This document shows, in pieces, positions 47,453 to 57,107 of a stretch of 64,000 bases of DNA. Under the pieces are notes generated by a model. That model saw only the letters and a list, made by a program, of their open reading frames with translations. It was not told the DNA's origin and made no database searches. Position numbers and translations under genes: made by a program. How positions within the stretch are numbered: position 1 is the first letter of the stretch; each line of letters begins with the position of its first letter. Source of the stretch: Gryllotalpicola ginsengisoli DSM 22003 (GTDB taxonomy: Bacteria > Actinomycetota > Actinomycetes > Actinomycetales > Microbacteriaceae); the NCBI RefSeq assembly GCF_000419445.1, contig NZ_AULK01000001.1:124001-188000 (forward strand), read 5' to 3'.

Positions 47453-48637
47453 TCACCGGACCAGCGACGCGTAGATCTCGCGTGTCTGCACGGCGATCGA
47501 CTGCCACGAGAACACCTCGCGGGCGCGCTCGTGGCCCGCCTGCCCCATGCGCGCGGCCCGCTCGGGGTCGGCCAGCACGTCGGCGAGCCCCGCCGCGAGG
47601 TCGGCGACGTAGCGGTCGGGGTCGAGCGGCGTGCCGGTGCCGTCCTGCGCCTGGTCGATCGGCACGAGCCGGCCGGTCTCGCCGTCGACGACGACCTCGG
47701 GGATGCCGCCGGTGGCGGTGCCGACCACCGGAAGGCCGCAGGCCATCGCCTCGAGGTTCACGATGCCGAGCGGCTCGTACACCGACGGGCACACGAACAC
47801 GGTCGCGGCGGTCAGCAGCGCGGTGAGCTTGTCGCGCGGCAGGATCTCCTCGATCCAGACCACGCCGGCGCGGGTCGCCTGCAGCTCGGCGACGAGACCC
47901 TGCACCTCCGCGAGGATCTCCGGGGTGTCCGGGGCGCCCGCGCACAGCACGAGCTGCGCCTCGGCCGGCAGGGAGCGCGCGGCGCGCAGCAGGTACGGCA
48001 GCCCCTTCTGCCGGGTGATGCGGCCGACGAAGATCACGGCGGGCCGGTCGGGGTCGACGCCGAGGGCGCGGACCGTGCCGGGGTCGTGGTTCGGGTGCCA
48101 GGTCTCGAGGTCGATGCCGTTGTAGACGACGTGCGTCTTCGCCGGGTCGATGGCCGGGTACGAGCGCAGGATGTCCTGACGCATGCCCTCGGACACGGCG
48201 ATCACCGCATCCGCCGCCTCGTACGCTGTCTTCTCGATCCATGACGAGACCCGGTAGCCGCCGCCCAGCTGCTCGGCCTTCCACGGCCGCAACGGCTCGA
48301 GGCTGTGCGCGGTCACCACGTGCGGCACCCCGTGCAGCAGCTTGGCGAGGTGCCCGGCGCCGTTGGCGTACCAGGTGTGCGAGTGCACCAGGTCGGCGCC
48401 GGCCGCGTCCTGCGCCATCTGCAGGTCGACCCCGAGCGTGGTGAGGGCGGCGTTGGCGGATGCGAGTTCCTGCGGCACCCCGTACGACCAGACCCCCTCC
48501 TCGTCGCGCGGCTTGCCGAACGACCGCACCCGCACCTCGAGGTGCGAGCGGAGCGCGGCGACCAGTTCCGCGACGTGCACGCCGGCGCCCCCGTAGACCT
48601 CGGGCGGGTACTCGCGCGTCATGAGGTCGACTCTCAT
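47453..48637 (-). CDS. glgM: Actinobacterial glycogen synthase-type GT4 (GlgA/GlgM)
   Basis: 394 residues. MTREYPPEVYGGAGVHVAEL is the N-terminal acceptor/donor region, VGRITRQKG and YEPLGIVNLEAMACGLPVVGTATGGIPE give the GT-B donor site with the E-x7-E motif. Actinobacterial members annotated GlgA are thought to be ADP-glucose-dependent maltose-1-phosphate synthases (GlgM) that feed GlgE. Divergent from glgC, which makes ADP-glucose, with a 56-bp shared intergenic region. The gene symbol follows the mycobacterial enzyme; in other annotations glgA is used. Confidence 0.88.
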   Translation of the reverse strand: MRVDLMTREYPPEVYGGAGVHVAELVAALRSHLEVRVRSFGKPRDEEGVWSYGVPQELASANAALTTLGVDLQMAQDAAGADLVHSHTWYANGAGHLAKLLHGVPHVVTAHSLEPLRPWKAEQLGGGYRVSSWIEKTAYEAADAVIAVSEGMRQDILRSYPAIDPAKTHVVYNGIDLETWHPNHDPGTVRALGVDPDRPAVIFVGRITRQKGLPYLLRAARSLPAEAQLVLCAGAPDTPEILAEVQGLVAELQATRAGVVWIEEILPRDKLTALLTAATVFVCPSVYEPLGIVNLEAMACGLPVVGTATGGIPEVVVDGETGRLVPIDQAQDGTGTPLDPDRYVADLAAGLADVLADPERAARMGQAGHERAREVFSWQSIAVQTREIYASLVR

Positions 48638-48644
48638 GTCGTCG

Positions 48645-48650
48645 ACCGTA
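48645..48650 (-). promoter_or_regulatory. -10 box of glgM (leaderless)
   Basis: TACGGT on the minus strand ends 7 nt before ATG 48637. Confidence 0.5.
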
Positions 48651-48681
48651 GTACAGCCTGGTCAGCGCAGGTAATGGCAAC

Positions 48682-48687
48682 TAGTGT
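48682..48687 (+). promoter_or_regulatory. -10 box of glgC (leaderless)
   Basis: TAGTGT lies exactly 6 nt before ATG 48694. It is divergent from the glgM box 31 bp away, so both genes share one regulatory gap. Confidence 0.5.
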
Positions 48688-48693
48688 CGAGAC

Positions 48694-49938
48694 ATGAGGT
48701 CAGGCAGGAAGATCTTCGGCGTCGTGCTCGCTGGTGGAGAGGGAAAGCGCCTGATGCCGCTGACCGCAGACCGGGCGAAGCCCGCGGTGCCGTTCGGGGG
48801 GCAGTACCGGCTCATCGACTTCGCGCTGTCCAACCTGGTCAACTCCGACCTGCGGCAGATCGTGGTGCTGACCCAGTACAAGTCGCACTCCCTCGACCGT
48901 CACATCTCGCAGACCTGGCGCCTGCCGCAGCTGCTCAACTCCTACGTGTCGTCGGTGCCCGCGCAGCAGCGGCTCGGCAAGCGCTGGTTCTCCGGCTCCG
49001 CCGACGCGATCCTGCAGAACCTCAACCTGCTGCGCGACTCGCGGCCCGACATCGTCGTCGTGGTCGGCGCCGACCACGTCTACCGCATGGACTTCGCCCA
49101 GATGATCGAGGCGCATATCGAATCCGGCGCAGGCGCCACGGTCGCCGCCATCCGCCAGCCGATCGGGCTCGCCAACCAGTTCGGCGTGATCGAGGTCGAC
49201 CCGGAGGACCCCCGGCGCATCAAGGCGTTCCTCGAGAAGCCGTCGGAGCCGCAGGGGCTGCCCGACGCCCCGCACGAGGTGCTCGCGTCGATGGGCAACT
49301 ACGTGTTCGACGTGGATGCGCTCATCGAGGCGGTCACCCGCGACGGCGAGAAGCCCGAGTCCAACCACGACATGGGCGGCGACGTCATCCCCGACTTCGT
49401 GGAGCGCGGCGACGCGGCCGTGTACGACTTCAAAGACAACGAGGTGCCCGGATCCACGGAGCGCGACCGCGCGTACTGGCGCGACGTGGGCACCATCGAC
49501 TCATTCTTCGAAGCGCACCAGGACCTGATCTCGGTGCTGCCGGTGTTCAACCTGTACAACTCCGAGTGGCCGATCTACTCGCAGGAGCTCAACTCGCCGC
49601 CGGCGAAGATCGTGCGCGACGCCCGCGGCTCGATCGGCACGACGATCGACTCGATCATCTCCCTGGGCACCGTGATCTCCGGCTCGCACGTCGAGCGCAG
49701 CGTGCTCGGGCCGTGGACCCTGGTCGACTCCGGCGCCAACCTCACCGACGCGGTCGTCTTCGACCGGGTGAAGGTCGGCCCGGGGGCGCTGGTGCGCCGC
49801 GCTATCCTCGACAAGGATGTCGTGGTCGAGGCGGGCGCCCAGATCGGCATCGACCTCGCGCGGGATCGGGCGCGCGGCCTGAACGTCACCGAGTCCGGCA
49901 TCACCGTCGTCGGAAAGGGAGTCCACGTCGTCCCATGA
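48694..49938 (+). CDS. glgC: Glucose-1-phosphate adenylyltransferase
   Basis: 414 residues. The nucleotide-binding loop is [37 protein letters not shown], with ADHVYRMD and the sugar-phosphate region FLEKPSEP, and a C-terminal left-handed beta-helix with hexapeptide-like repeats ([20 protein letters not shown]). It makes ADP-glucose for glycogen and maltose-1-phosphate synthesis. The stop overlaps the serB start (ATGA at 49935-49938), an unrelated pathway, so coupling is by position only. Confidence 0.97.
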   Translation: MRSGRKIFGVVLAGGEGKRLMPLTADRAKPAVPFGGQYRLIDFALSNLVNSDLRQIVVLTQYKSHSLDRHISQTWRLPQLLNSYVSSVPAQQRLGKRWFSGSADAILQNLNLLRDSRPDIVVVVGADHVYRMDFAQMIEAHIESGAGATVAAIRQPIGLANQFGVIEVDPEDPRRIKAFLEKPSEPQGLPDAPHEVLASMGNYVFDVDALIEAVTRDGEKPESNHDMGGDVIPDFVERGDAAVYDFKDNEVPGSTERDRAYWRDVGTIDSFFEAHQDLISVLPVFNLYNSEWPIYSQELNSPPAKIVRDARGSIGTTIDSIISLGTVISGSHVERSVLGPWTLVDSGANLTDAVVFDRVKVGPGALVRRAILDKDVVVEAGAQIGIDLARDRARGLNVTESGITVVGKGVHVVP

Positions 49939-50594
49939 GCGCACTCGCGTCGGCCACCGTCCCCTTCCTGGTCGTGCTCGACGCGGACTCCACGCTCTTC
50001 GCCGACGAGGTCATCGAGCTCATCGCCGACCACGCCGGCACGACCGCGCAGGTCGCCGACATCACCGAGCGGGCGATGCGCGGCGAGCTCGACTTCGCGG
50101 CGTCGTTGCGCGAGCGCGTGGGCACGCTCGCCGGCCTGTCGACGGATGCGCTCGCCGAGGTGCGCGCCCGCGTGACGGTCACCCCCGGGGCGCGGGAGCT
50201 GATCGCGCGCGTGCACGAGACCGGCGGGCGCGTCGGCGTCGTCTCGGGAGGGTTCCACGAGGTGCTCGACCCGATCGCCGGCGAGCTCGGACTCGACTTC
50301 TGGCGGGCCAACCGCTTCGAGACCGCGGACGGGCGGCTGACGGGACGCGTCGAGGGCACGGTCGTCGACGCCCATGCGAAGGCGGCGGCGCTGCTCGAGT
50401 GGGCGGATGCCGCGGGCATCCGTCTGAAGCGCACGGTCGCCGTGGGCGACGGCGCCAACGACCTCGAGATGATGCGCGAAGCCGGGCTGTCGGTCGCCTT
50501 CAACGCGAAGCCGAAGGTGCGCGAGGCGGCCGATGTGGCGATCGACGTGCCCGACCTCTCGCAGGTGCTGCCCCTGCTGGGCCTGAGGGGCTGA
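49935..50594 (+). CDS. serB: Phosphoserine phosphatase
   Basis: 219 residues. HAD motif I VLDADST (with Asp-x-Asp), [10 protein letters not shown] and [21 protein letters not shown] are characteristic of SerB, with [14 protein letters not shown] as motif II and [25 protein letters not shown] as motif IV. It performs the last step of serine biosynthesis. There is no ACT domain, unlike the M. tuberculosis enzyme. Translationally coupled to glgC. Confidence 0.94.
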   Translation: MSALASATVPFLVVLDADSTLFADEVIELIADHAGTTAQVADITERAMRGELDFAASLRERVGTLAGLSTDALAEVRARVTVTPGARELIARVHETGGRVGVVSGGFHEVLDPIAGELGLDFWRANRFETADGRLTGRVEGTVVDAHAKAAALLEWADAAGIRLKRTVAVGDGANDLEMMREAGLSVAFNAKPKVREAADVAIDVPDLSQVLPLLGLRG

Positions 50595-50600
50595 GCCCCT
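50586..50600 (+). other. Hairpin with the serB stop codon in its loop
   Basis: AGGGGC and GCCCCT form a 6-bp stem; the 3-nt loop is the TGA stop. No T-tract, so terminator function is doubtful. Confidence 0.35.
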
Positions 50601-50605
50601 ACGCC

Positions 50606-50761
50606 GGTCGACTCACGCGAAGCGTGACCCGACGCTGGTCGACTCACGCGAAGCGTGACCCGACGCTGGTCGACTCACGCGAAGCGTGACCCGACGCTGG
50701 TCGACTCACGCGAAGCGTGACCCGACGCTGGTCGACTCACGCGAAGCGTGAATGGAGACCC
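50606..50761 (+). repeat. Tandem repeat array, five 31-bp units with tail
   Basis: Units start at 50606, 50637, 50668, 50699 and 50730. Each opens with GGTCGACTC and contains the hairpin TCACGC/GCGTGA with loop GAA; the last ends in AATGGAGACCC (50751-50761). It lies between the convergent serB and fabG genes. The unit is unrelated in its centre to the 27-bp array at 34681-34828 but has identical ends. Confidence 0.93.
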
Positions 50762-50770
50762 GCGCCGCCG

Positions 50771-51499
<729 letters not shown>

Positions 51500-51532
51500 T
51501 GGTCGGGCCGGTCGTAGGCTGGGACGACGGCC

Positions 51533-51805
51533 ATGAAGAGCTCCCCCCACACCATCACCTCGCTGCCCCCGTCTCCGGACCAGGAGCGGCACCGACGCAT
51601 GATCGAGTACTCGATCATGATGGGCGTGCGACTGCTGTGCGTGGTGGCCTGCATCTGGGTGCGCGGCTGGTGGCTGATCATCCCCGCCCTCGGGGCGGTG
51701 TTCCTGCCCTACTTCGCCGTCGTGGTCGCCAACGCGGCCCGCTCGCAGCCGAGCGGCAGCGTCGAGCGGCCCGGGTCGATCGAGCGCTACCGGGGTGACG
51801 AGTGA
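51533..51805 (+). CDS. DUF3099-family membrane protein
   Basis: 90 residues. SPHTITSLPPSPDQERHRRMIEYSIMMGVRLLCVVACIW is typical of actinobacterial DUF3099. Two membrane helices (residues ~26-44 and ~48-68) and a charged tail. Function unknown. It heads a compact unit with the Cys/His protein and SURF1 (ATGA/GTGA overlaps). TAGGCT at 51515-51520 may be its -10, giving a leader of only about 5 nt. Confidence 0.88.
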   Translation: MKSSPHTITSLPPSPDQERHRRMIEYSIMMGVRLLCVVACIWVRGWWLIIPALGAVFLPYFAVVVANAARSQPSGSVERPGSIERYRGDE

Positions 51806-52026
51806 GCCTCTTCGGCGGGCCGGAGCGATTCGCCTGCTCCCGCGCGGCCTGCACGGCTCAGGCCTCCTGGCGCATCGACTGGAGCAACCCCCGCATCCAC
51901 GCCGCGGGGCGGCGCAAGACGTGGCTGGCCTGCGACGAGCACCGCGACTACCTCGAGGGATTCCTCGTCACGCGCGGCTTCCCGCTCGAGGTGAGCCCGC
52001 TGCACGCGGAGGACCCCGCCTCATGA
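51802..52026 (+). CDS. Small Cys/His-containing protein of unknown function
   Basis: 74 residues from GTG 51802 (GTGA overlap with the DUF3099 stop). Cys residues at FACSRAACTA, and LACDEHRDY near residue 43, could bind a metal. The central RIDWSNPRIHAAGRRKTWLACDEH motif is conserved in actinobacterial small proteins located in this place, but no function is known to me. It is followed by SURF1 with an ATGA overlap. Confidence 0.8.
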   Translation: MSLFGGPERFACSRAACTAQASWRIDWSNPRIHAAGRRKTWLACDEHRDYLEGFLVTRGFPLEVSPLHAEDPAS

Positions 52027-52889
52027 GGCACTGGACCTTCGTCTTCCACCGCCGCTGGCTCGCGTACTTCGCCGCGGCGGTGATCTTCGCCGTCGCCTGC
52101 GGGTTCCTCTCCAACTGGCAGCACGACCGGGGGCTGGAGGCGCAGCACGCGAACGAGCTCGTGGCGCGCAACTTCGACTCCGACCCGGTGCCGCTGACCT
52201 CGGTGCTCTCCTCGACGCACGCGTACTCTCCGAACCAGCAGTGGAAGCGCGTGACCGTCACGGGCGTCTACGACACCGCCGACCAGTACCTGGTGCGCAA
52301 CCGCGCCAACGACTCCGGGCCCGGCCTCGAGGTGATCACGCCGATGCGGCTGGCGGACGGCTCGGTGTTCCTCGTCGATCGCGGCTGGGTGCCCTCGCCC
52401 GACAGCGGGGTGCTGCCGAAGTCGGTGCCCGCTCCCCCGTCGGGCACCGTGACCGCGGTGGTGCGGCTGCAGCCCTCCGAGCCGGTGCTGCGGGGGCAAT
52501 CCGTCGACGGCCACTCGGTCGGCACGATCAACCTGCCGACCCTCGCGAAGCTCATCGGCGGCGACGTGTACGACCACGCCTACGGCCAGCTCGACTCGGA
52601 GACGCCGCGCGCGGCGAACGAGCTCACCCCGGTCGTGTCCGATCCGCCGGTCGCCGACACGGGCATGCACTGGTCGTACATGATCCAGTGGCTGATCTTC
52701 GCCGCGATCGGGTTCTTCGGCCTCGGCTACGCCGTGCGGCTCGAGTACCGCAAGCAGGTCGAGGGCGATCCGTCGTTCGTGCGCCGCGACAGCGAGCGCG
52801 ACGCGGCGCGGGCCGCGAGGCGCGCCGCGCGCCGGGCCAAGACGGATGCCGCGATCGAGGACCAGCTCCTCGACGCCCAGGGGCGGTAG
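52023..52889 (+). CDS. SURF1-family cytochrome oxidase assembly protein
   Basis: 288 residues. An N-terminal membrane helix (WLAYFAAAVIFAVACGFLSNWQ), the SURF1 core (QQWKRVTVTGVYDTADQYLVRNR, GWVPSPDSG, then PPVADTGMHWSYMIQWLIFAAIGFFGLGY with the second helix) match the family. SURF1 helps insert heme a into cytochrome c oxidase. The heme A enzymes ctaA and ctaB are encoded 6-8 kb downstream. The C-terminal ~40 residues are basic and Ala-rich. ATG 52023 overlaps the upstream stop. Confidence 0.9.
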   Translation: MRHWTFVFHRRWLAYFAAAVIFAVACGFLSNWQHDRGLEAQHANELVARNFDSDPVPLTSVLSSTHAYSPNQQWKRVTVTGVYDTADQYLVRNRANDSGPGLEVITPMRLADGSVFLVDRGWVPSPDSGVLPKSVPAPPSGTVTAVVRLQPSEPVLRGQSVDGHSVGTINLPTLAKLIGGDVYDHAYGQLDSETPRAANELTPVVSDPPVADTGMHWSYMIQWLIFAAIGFFGLGYAVRLEYRKQVEGDPSFVRRDSERDAARAARRAARRAKTDAAIEDQLLDAQGR

Positions 52890-52897
52890 CCGCCGCG

Positions 52898-54496
52898 TTA
52901 CGCCAGCTCCACGAGCTCGGCGTAGTCAGGGGTCCACAGGTCCTCGGTGCCTTCCGGCATGATCAGCACCCGCTCGGGGTTCAGCGCCTCGATCGCCCCG
53001 GGGTCGTGGGAGACGAGCACGACGGCGCCGGAGTAGTGCGCGAGCGCGTCGAGGATCTCCTCGCGCGAGGCCGGGTCGAGGTTGTTGGTCGGCTCGTCGA
53101 GCAGCAGCAGGTTGGCCGCCGACACCACGAGCATCGCCAGCGCCAGCCTGGTCTTCTCGCCGCCCGACAGCACGCCGGCGGGCTTGTGCACGTCGTCGCC
53201 CGTGAACAGGAACGAGCCGAGCACGCGGCGCGCCTCGGTCTCGGTCAGCTGCGGGGAGGCCGACACCATGTTCTGCAGTACCGAGCGCGAGACGTCGAGC
53301 GTCTCGTGCTCCTGCGCGTAGTAGCCGATCTTGAGGCCGTGCCCGGCCTCGATGACGCCGGTGTCGGGCGTGTCCACTCCGGCCAGGATGCGCAGCAGGG
53401 TCGTCTTCCCGGCGCCGTTCAGCCCGAGGATGACGACCTTCGATCCGCGGTCGATCGCGAGGTCGACGGCGGTGAAGATCTCGAGCGAGCCGTACGACTT
53501 CGAGAGATCGGATGCCTTCAGCGGCGTCTTCCCCACCGGCGCCGGCTCCGGGAACCGCAGCTTGGCCACGCGGTCGGCCTGCCGCACCTCGTCCAGCCCG
53601 GACAGCAGTCTCTCCGCGCGCGCCATCATCTGATGCGCGGCGGCGGCCTTGGTCGCCTTGGCACCGAACTTCGCGGCCTGCAGCTGCAGCGCTGACGCCT
53701 TCTTCTCGGCGTTGGCGCGCTCCTTCTTGCGGCGCTCCTCGTCGGCGGCGCGCTGGGCCAGGTACTTCTTCCAGCCCATGTTGTAGATGTCGATCACCGC
53801 GCGGTTCGCGTCCAGGTAGAAGACCCTGTTGACGGCCTCCTCGACCAGCTGCACGTCGTGCGAGATGACGATGAATCCGCCCTGGTAGCCCTTCAGGAAC
53901 TCGCGCAGCCAGACCACCGAGTCGGCGTCGAGGTGGTTGGTCGGCTCGTCGAGGATCATCGTCTCGGCGTCCGAGAATAGGATGCGGGCGAGCTCGATGC
54001 GGCGCCGCTGACCGCCGGAGAGCGTCTTCAGCGGCTGGTCGAGGATGCGGTCGGGCAGGTTCAGGTTCGAGGCGATCGACGCCGCCTCCGCCTCCGCCGC
54101 GTAGCCGCCGAGCTGTTCGAAGCGCTCCTGGAGGTTCGCGTAGCGGCGCATCGCCTTCTCGGCGACCGCCGGGTCGGCATCCGCCATCTTCTCGGTCGCC
54201 TCGGTGATCTGCAGGTTCAGGGTGCCGAGCCCGCGCGCGTCGAGGATGCGGGTGCGCGCCAGCATCTCCGGGTCGCCGGAGCGCGGGTCCTGAGGCAGGT
54301 AGCCGAGCTGCCCGCTGCGCTCCACCTTGCCGTCGGTGGGCGGCAGGTCGCCGGCGAGCACCTTCGTCAGCGTCGTCTTGCCGGCGCCGTTGCGCCCGAC
54401 GAGGCCGATCTTGTCGCCGCGCTGCACGCGGAAGTCGACACCCGACATGAGGGTGCGGGCGCCGACTCGGATCTCCAGGCCTGAGACCGCCAGCAT
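52898..54496 (-). CDS. ABC-F family ATPase
   Basis: 532 residues with two ABC cassettes: Walker A GRNGAGKTT and GLNGAGKTT, signatures LSGGQRRRIELARIL and LSGGEKTRLALAML, and Walker B MILDEPTNHLD and LLLDEPTNNLD. The linker between (residues ~240-310) is a charged helical hairpin with AEKKASALQLQAAKFGAKATKAAAA, the ribosomal P-site tRNA interaction motif region of ABC-F proteins. They act on ribosomes in translation or antibiotic resistance. The start ATG overlaps the stop of the upstream gene (TGATG), so it belongs to that unit. Confidence 0.92.
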   Translation of the reverse strand: MLAVSGLEIRVGARTLMSGVDFRVQRGDKIGLVGRNGAGKTTLTKVLAGDLPPTDGKVERSGQLGYLPQDPRSGDPEMLARTRILDARGLGTLNLQITEATEKMADADPAVAEKAMRRYANLQERFEQLGGYAAEAEAASIASNLNLPDRILDQPLKTLSGGQRRRIELARILFSDAETMILDEPTNHLDADSVVWLREFLKGYQGGFIVISHDVQLVEEAVNRVFYLDANRAVIDIYNMGWKKYLAQRAADEERRKKERANAEKKASALQLQAAKFGAKATKAAAAHQMMARAERLLSGLDEVRQADRVAKLRFPEPAPVGKTPLKASDLSKSYGSLEIFTAVDLAIDRGSKVVILGLNGAGKTTLLRILAGVDTPDTGVIEAGHGLKIGYYAQEHETLDVSRSVLQNMVSASPQLTETEARRVLGSFLFTGDDVHKPAGVLSGGEKTRLALAMLVVSAANLLLLDEPTNNLDPASREEILDALAHYSGAVVLVSHDPGAIEALNPERVLIMPEGTEDLWTPDYAELVELA

Positions 54497-54825
54497 CAGA
54501 TCGCGAAGCCGAGCGCGCGCATCATGTCGCGCCCGTCGTCCGTGATCCGCTCCGGCCCCCACGGCGGCATCCACACCCAGTTGATGCGGAACCGCTCGAC
54601 GATGCCGTCGAGGGCCTCACCGGTCTGCTCCTCGAGCACGTCGGTGAGCGGGCATCCCGCGCTGGTCAGGGTCATGGAGATGATCAGCGCGTCGTTCTCC
54701 TCGTCCCAGGCGAGGTCGTAGATGAGACCCAGGTCGACGACATTGATGCCGAGCTCCGGGTCCATCACGTCCTTCAGCGCCTCGACCACCCGGTCGAAGA
54801 GCGCCGGTTCGAGTGAAACTGGCAT
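54496..54825 (-). CDS. MIP18/SufT-like Fe-S assembly factor (DUF59)
   Basis: 109 residues. ALKDVMDPELGINVVDLGLIYDLAWDEEND and MTLTSAGCPLTDVLEEQ (conserved Cys) followed by WVWMPPWGPERITDDGRDMMRALGF are diagnostic of DUF59/MIP18. It acts in iron-sulfur cluster delivery. It lies 4 bp after the sufC stop. A TAGGCT box 6 nt before its ATG overlaps that stop, so it has its own internal promoter in addition to read-through. Confidence 0.9.
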   Translation of the reverse strand: MPVSLEPALFDRVVEALKDVMDPELGINVVDLGLIYDLAWDEENDALIISMTLTSAGCPLTDVLEEQTGEALDGIVERFRINWVWMPPWGPERITDDGRDMMRALGFAI

Positions 54826-54829
54826 GTCC

Positions 54830-55621
54830 CTAGCCTACGTTCAGGGCGTCCGCGCCGTCCGCCGCGGACTCGGCGACCTGGTAGCGGTCGTAGCCCTCTT
54901 CCTCCAGGCGCTCGGCCAGGTCGGGGCCGCCCTCCTCCGCCACCTTCCCGGCGACGAAGACGTGCACGAAGTCGGGCTTGATGTAGCGCAGGATCCGCGT
55001 GTAGTGCGTGATCAGCAGGATGCCGAGGTCGGTCGCCTCGTGGGCGCGGTTCACGCCCTCCGAGACGATCTTCAGCGCGTCGACGTCGAGGCCGGAGTCG
55101 GTCTCGTCGAGCACGGCGAACCGGGGCTTCAGCAGCTCGAGCTGCAGGATCTCGTTGCGCTTCTTCTCACCGCCGGAGAAGCCCTCGTTGACGTTGCGGG
55201 CCGCGAACGAGGAGTCCATGCGCAGCCGCGTCATGGCCTCCTTCACGTCCTTCGACCAGGTGCGGATGGACGGCGCCTCGCCGTCGATCGCGGTCTTCGC
55301 GGTGCGCAGGAAGTTGGTGTTGGTGACGCCGGGGATCTCGACCGGGTACTGCATGGCCAGGAACAGGCCGGCGCGGGCGCGCTCGTCGACGGTCATCGCG
55401 AGGACGTCCTCGCCGTCGAGCGTGATCGTGCCGCCGGTGACGGTGTACTTCGGGTGGCCGGCGATCGTGTAGGCGAGGGTCGACTTGCCGGAGCCGTTGG
55501 GCCCCATGATGGCGTGGATCTCACCGGTCTTCACGGTGAGGTCGACGCCGCGCAGGATCTGCTTGGTGCCCTGCTCGGTCTCCACCGTGGTCTGGAGGTC
55601 TCGGATCTCGAGAACGGACAT
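54830..55621 (-). CDS. sufC: Fe-S cluster assembly ATPase SufC
   Basis: 263 residues. Walker A MGPNGSGKST, signature FSGGEKKRNEILQL, and Walker B FAVLDETDSGLDVDALK are those of SufC. The ATPase energises SufBCD scaffold assembly of iron-sulfur clusters. ATG 55621 is 2 bp after the Rieske gene stop. The upstream open frame that includes it runs antiparallel to other genes and is not coding. Confidence 0.97.
   Translation of the reverse strand: MSVLEIRDLQTTVETEQGTKQILRGVDLTVKTGEIHAIMGPNGSGKSTLAYTIAGHPKYTVTGGTITLDGEDVLAMTVDERARAGLFLAMQYPVEIPGVTNTNFLRTAKTAIDGEAPSIRTWSKDVKEAMTRLRMDSSFAARNVNEGFSGGEKKRNEILQLELLKPRFAVLDETDSGLDVDALKIVSEGVNRAHEATDLGILLITHYTRILRYIKPDFVHVFVAGKVAEEGGPDLAERLEEEGYDRYQVAESAADGADALNVG
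54832..54837 (-). promoter_or_regulatory. Internal -10 box before the SufT-like gene (leaderless)
   Basis: TAGGCT on the minus strand ends 6 nt before ATG 54825 and overlaps the sufC stop codon. Confidence 0.45.
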
Positions 55622-55623
55622 GA

Positions 55624-55953
55624 CTAGACGCTTTCCTTCTTCTTGGACGGGTCGATGAGCACTTCGCCGTCGGCGATCTCGACCTCGAAAACGGGGACCG
55701 GCTCGTAGGCCGGAAGATTGAGGGGCTTTCCGCTGGTCAGCGAGAACTGCGAGCCGTGCGCCCAGCACTCGATGGTCTGGCCCTCGACGAAGCCCTCGGA
55801 GAGAGAGATGTCGCCGTGCGTGCACGTGTCGCCGATGGCGTAGACGTTGTCGTCGGCGTCGCGCACCACCGCGATCGGCACGCCGTCGACGACGACGCGC
55901 TTGGCCTGATTCACCGCGAGCTCGTCGAGCGCGCAGACCTTGACGGATGCCAC
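55624..55953 (-). CDS. Rieske-type [2Fe-2S] ferredoxin
   Basis: 109 residues. The two Rieske cluster motifs are CTHGDISLSEG (residues ~44-54) and CWAHGSQFSLTSGKP (~63-77), i.e. Cys-x-His and Cys-x2-His. Non-heme oxygenase ferredoxins have this length, but its place between sufD and sufC suggests a role in electron supply to Fe-S assembly. Its ATG follows the sufD stop without a gap (55953/55954). Confidence 0.9.
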   Translation of the reverse strand: MASVKVCALDELAVNQAKRVVVDGVPIAVVRDADDNVYAIGDTCTHGDISLSEGFVEGQTIECWAHGSQFSLTSGKPLNLPAYEPVPVFEVEIADGEVLIDPSKKKESV

Positions 55954-57105
55954 TTAGCTGGCACCCCCGGACAGCTCCGCCTCGATCGCCTGGGCGAGCC
56001 GCTCTGCGAGCGACTCGACGCCGATCTGCTGCACGATCTCCAGGAGGAATCCGCGCACGACGAGGCGGCGGGCCTCCTCCTCGGTGATGCCGCGCGACTG
56101 CAGGTAGAACAGCTGCTCGTCGTCGAAGCGCCCGGTGGCGCTCGCGTGGCCGGCGCCCTCGATGTCGCCGGTCTCGATCTCCAGGTTCGGCACTGAGTCG
56201 GCGCGGGCGCCGTCGGTGAGCACCAGGTTGCGGTTCTGCTCGTAGCTGTCGGTGCCGACCGCGTCGCGGCCGATCAGCACGTCGCCGATCCACACCGTGT
56301 GCGCGCTAGCGCCCTGCAGGGCGCCCTTGTAGAGCACGCGGCCCTTCGTGTTGCGGCCCTCGTGGTAGACGTACACCTGCGACTCGAGGTGCTGCCCGGC
56401 GTCGGCGAAGTACGCGCCGAGCAGCTGCGCCTCCGAGTGCTCGCCCGCCAGCCGCACGCTCGGGTTCACCCGCACCACGGCGCCGCCGAGCGAGACGACG
56501 ACGTGCTTGAGGCTCGCGCCGGTGCCGATGACGGCCTGGTGGGCGGACGCGTGGATCGCGTCGTCCTCCCACTCCTGCACCGTGATCAGGGTGAGGGCGG
56601 CGTGGTCGCGCACGAGCACCTCGACGTTCTCGGCGAAGCGGGCGCTGCCGGTGTGCTCGAGCACGACGATCGCGCGGGAACGCTCCTGCGCCTCGATGAC
56701 GAGGTGCGCGTGGCCGCGCAGCTGCGCGCCGAGCCCTCGGATCGAGACGCGGACGGGCTCCTGCGTCTCGAGGCCCGCCGGGATGACGAGGTGCAGCGCC
56801 TCGGCGGTGCGCTTCCACGCGATCGCGCTGGGCAGGTCCTCGGGGTGGAAGGCCTCGCCGCGGGGAGCCTGGCCGGGCGCGAGGGGCGCCTGCACGAAGG
56901 CTTCCGGCTCGATCTCGTAGTCGATCGCCTGCGGGTCCCCGTCGGCGTCCTCGAACAGCGGCGAGAGGCGCGCGACGTCGCTGAACTTCCAGTCCACCTC
57001 GCGGCCCGTGGGGGCATCGAAGTCGGCTGGGTCGTACGAGGTCGGGCGCTCGGAGCGGGTCTGGACGGGAACGAAGCTGGGCTCCGTCTCGATGTAGGTG
57101 CTCAC
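55954..57105 (-). CDS. sufD: Fe-S cluster assembly protein SufD
   Basis: 383 residues from GTG 57105, three bases after the sufB stop. A less conserved N-terminus precedes the SufBD beta-helix core (ERSRAIVVLEHTGSARFAENVEVLV) and the C-terminal ADSVPNLEIETGDIEGAGHASATGRFDDEQLFYLQSRGITEEEARRLVVRGFL, a SufD hallmark. It forms the SufBC2D scaffold with sufB and sufC. The much longer frame to 58374 is antiparallel to sufB. Confidence 0.95.
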   Translation of the reverse strand: MSTYIETEPSFVPVQTRSERPTSYDPADFDAPTGREVDWKFSDVARLSPLFEDADGDPQAIDYEIEPEAFVQAPLAPGQAPRGEAFHPEDLPSAIAWKRTAEALHLVIPAGLETQEPVRVSIRGLGAQLRGHAHLVIEAQERSRAIVVLEHTGSARFAENVEVLVRDHAALTLITVQEWEDDAIHASAHQAVIGTGASLKHVVVSLGGAVVRVNPSVRLAGEHSEAQLLGAYFADAGQHLESQVYVYHEGRNTKGRVLYKGALQGASAHTVWIGDVLIGRDAVGTDSYEQNRNLVLTDGARADSVPNLEIETGDIEGAGHASATGRFDDEQLFYLQSRGITEEEARRLVVRGFLLEIVQQIGVESLAERLAQAIEAELSGGAS

Positions 57106-57107
57106 TC

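Noticed and set aside
50606-50761. Possible CRISPR array or toxin-coding repeat
   Set aside because: No unique spacers between the 31-bp units; translations in all frames are repeat artefacts.
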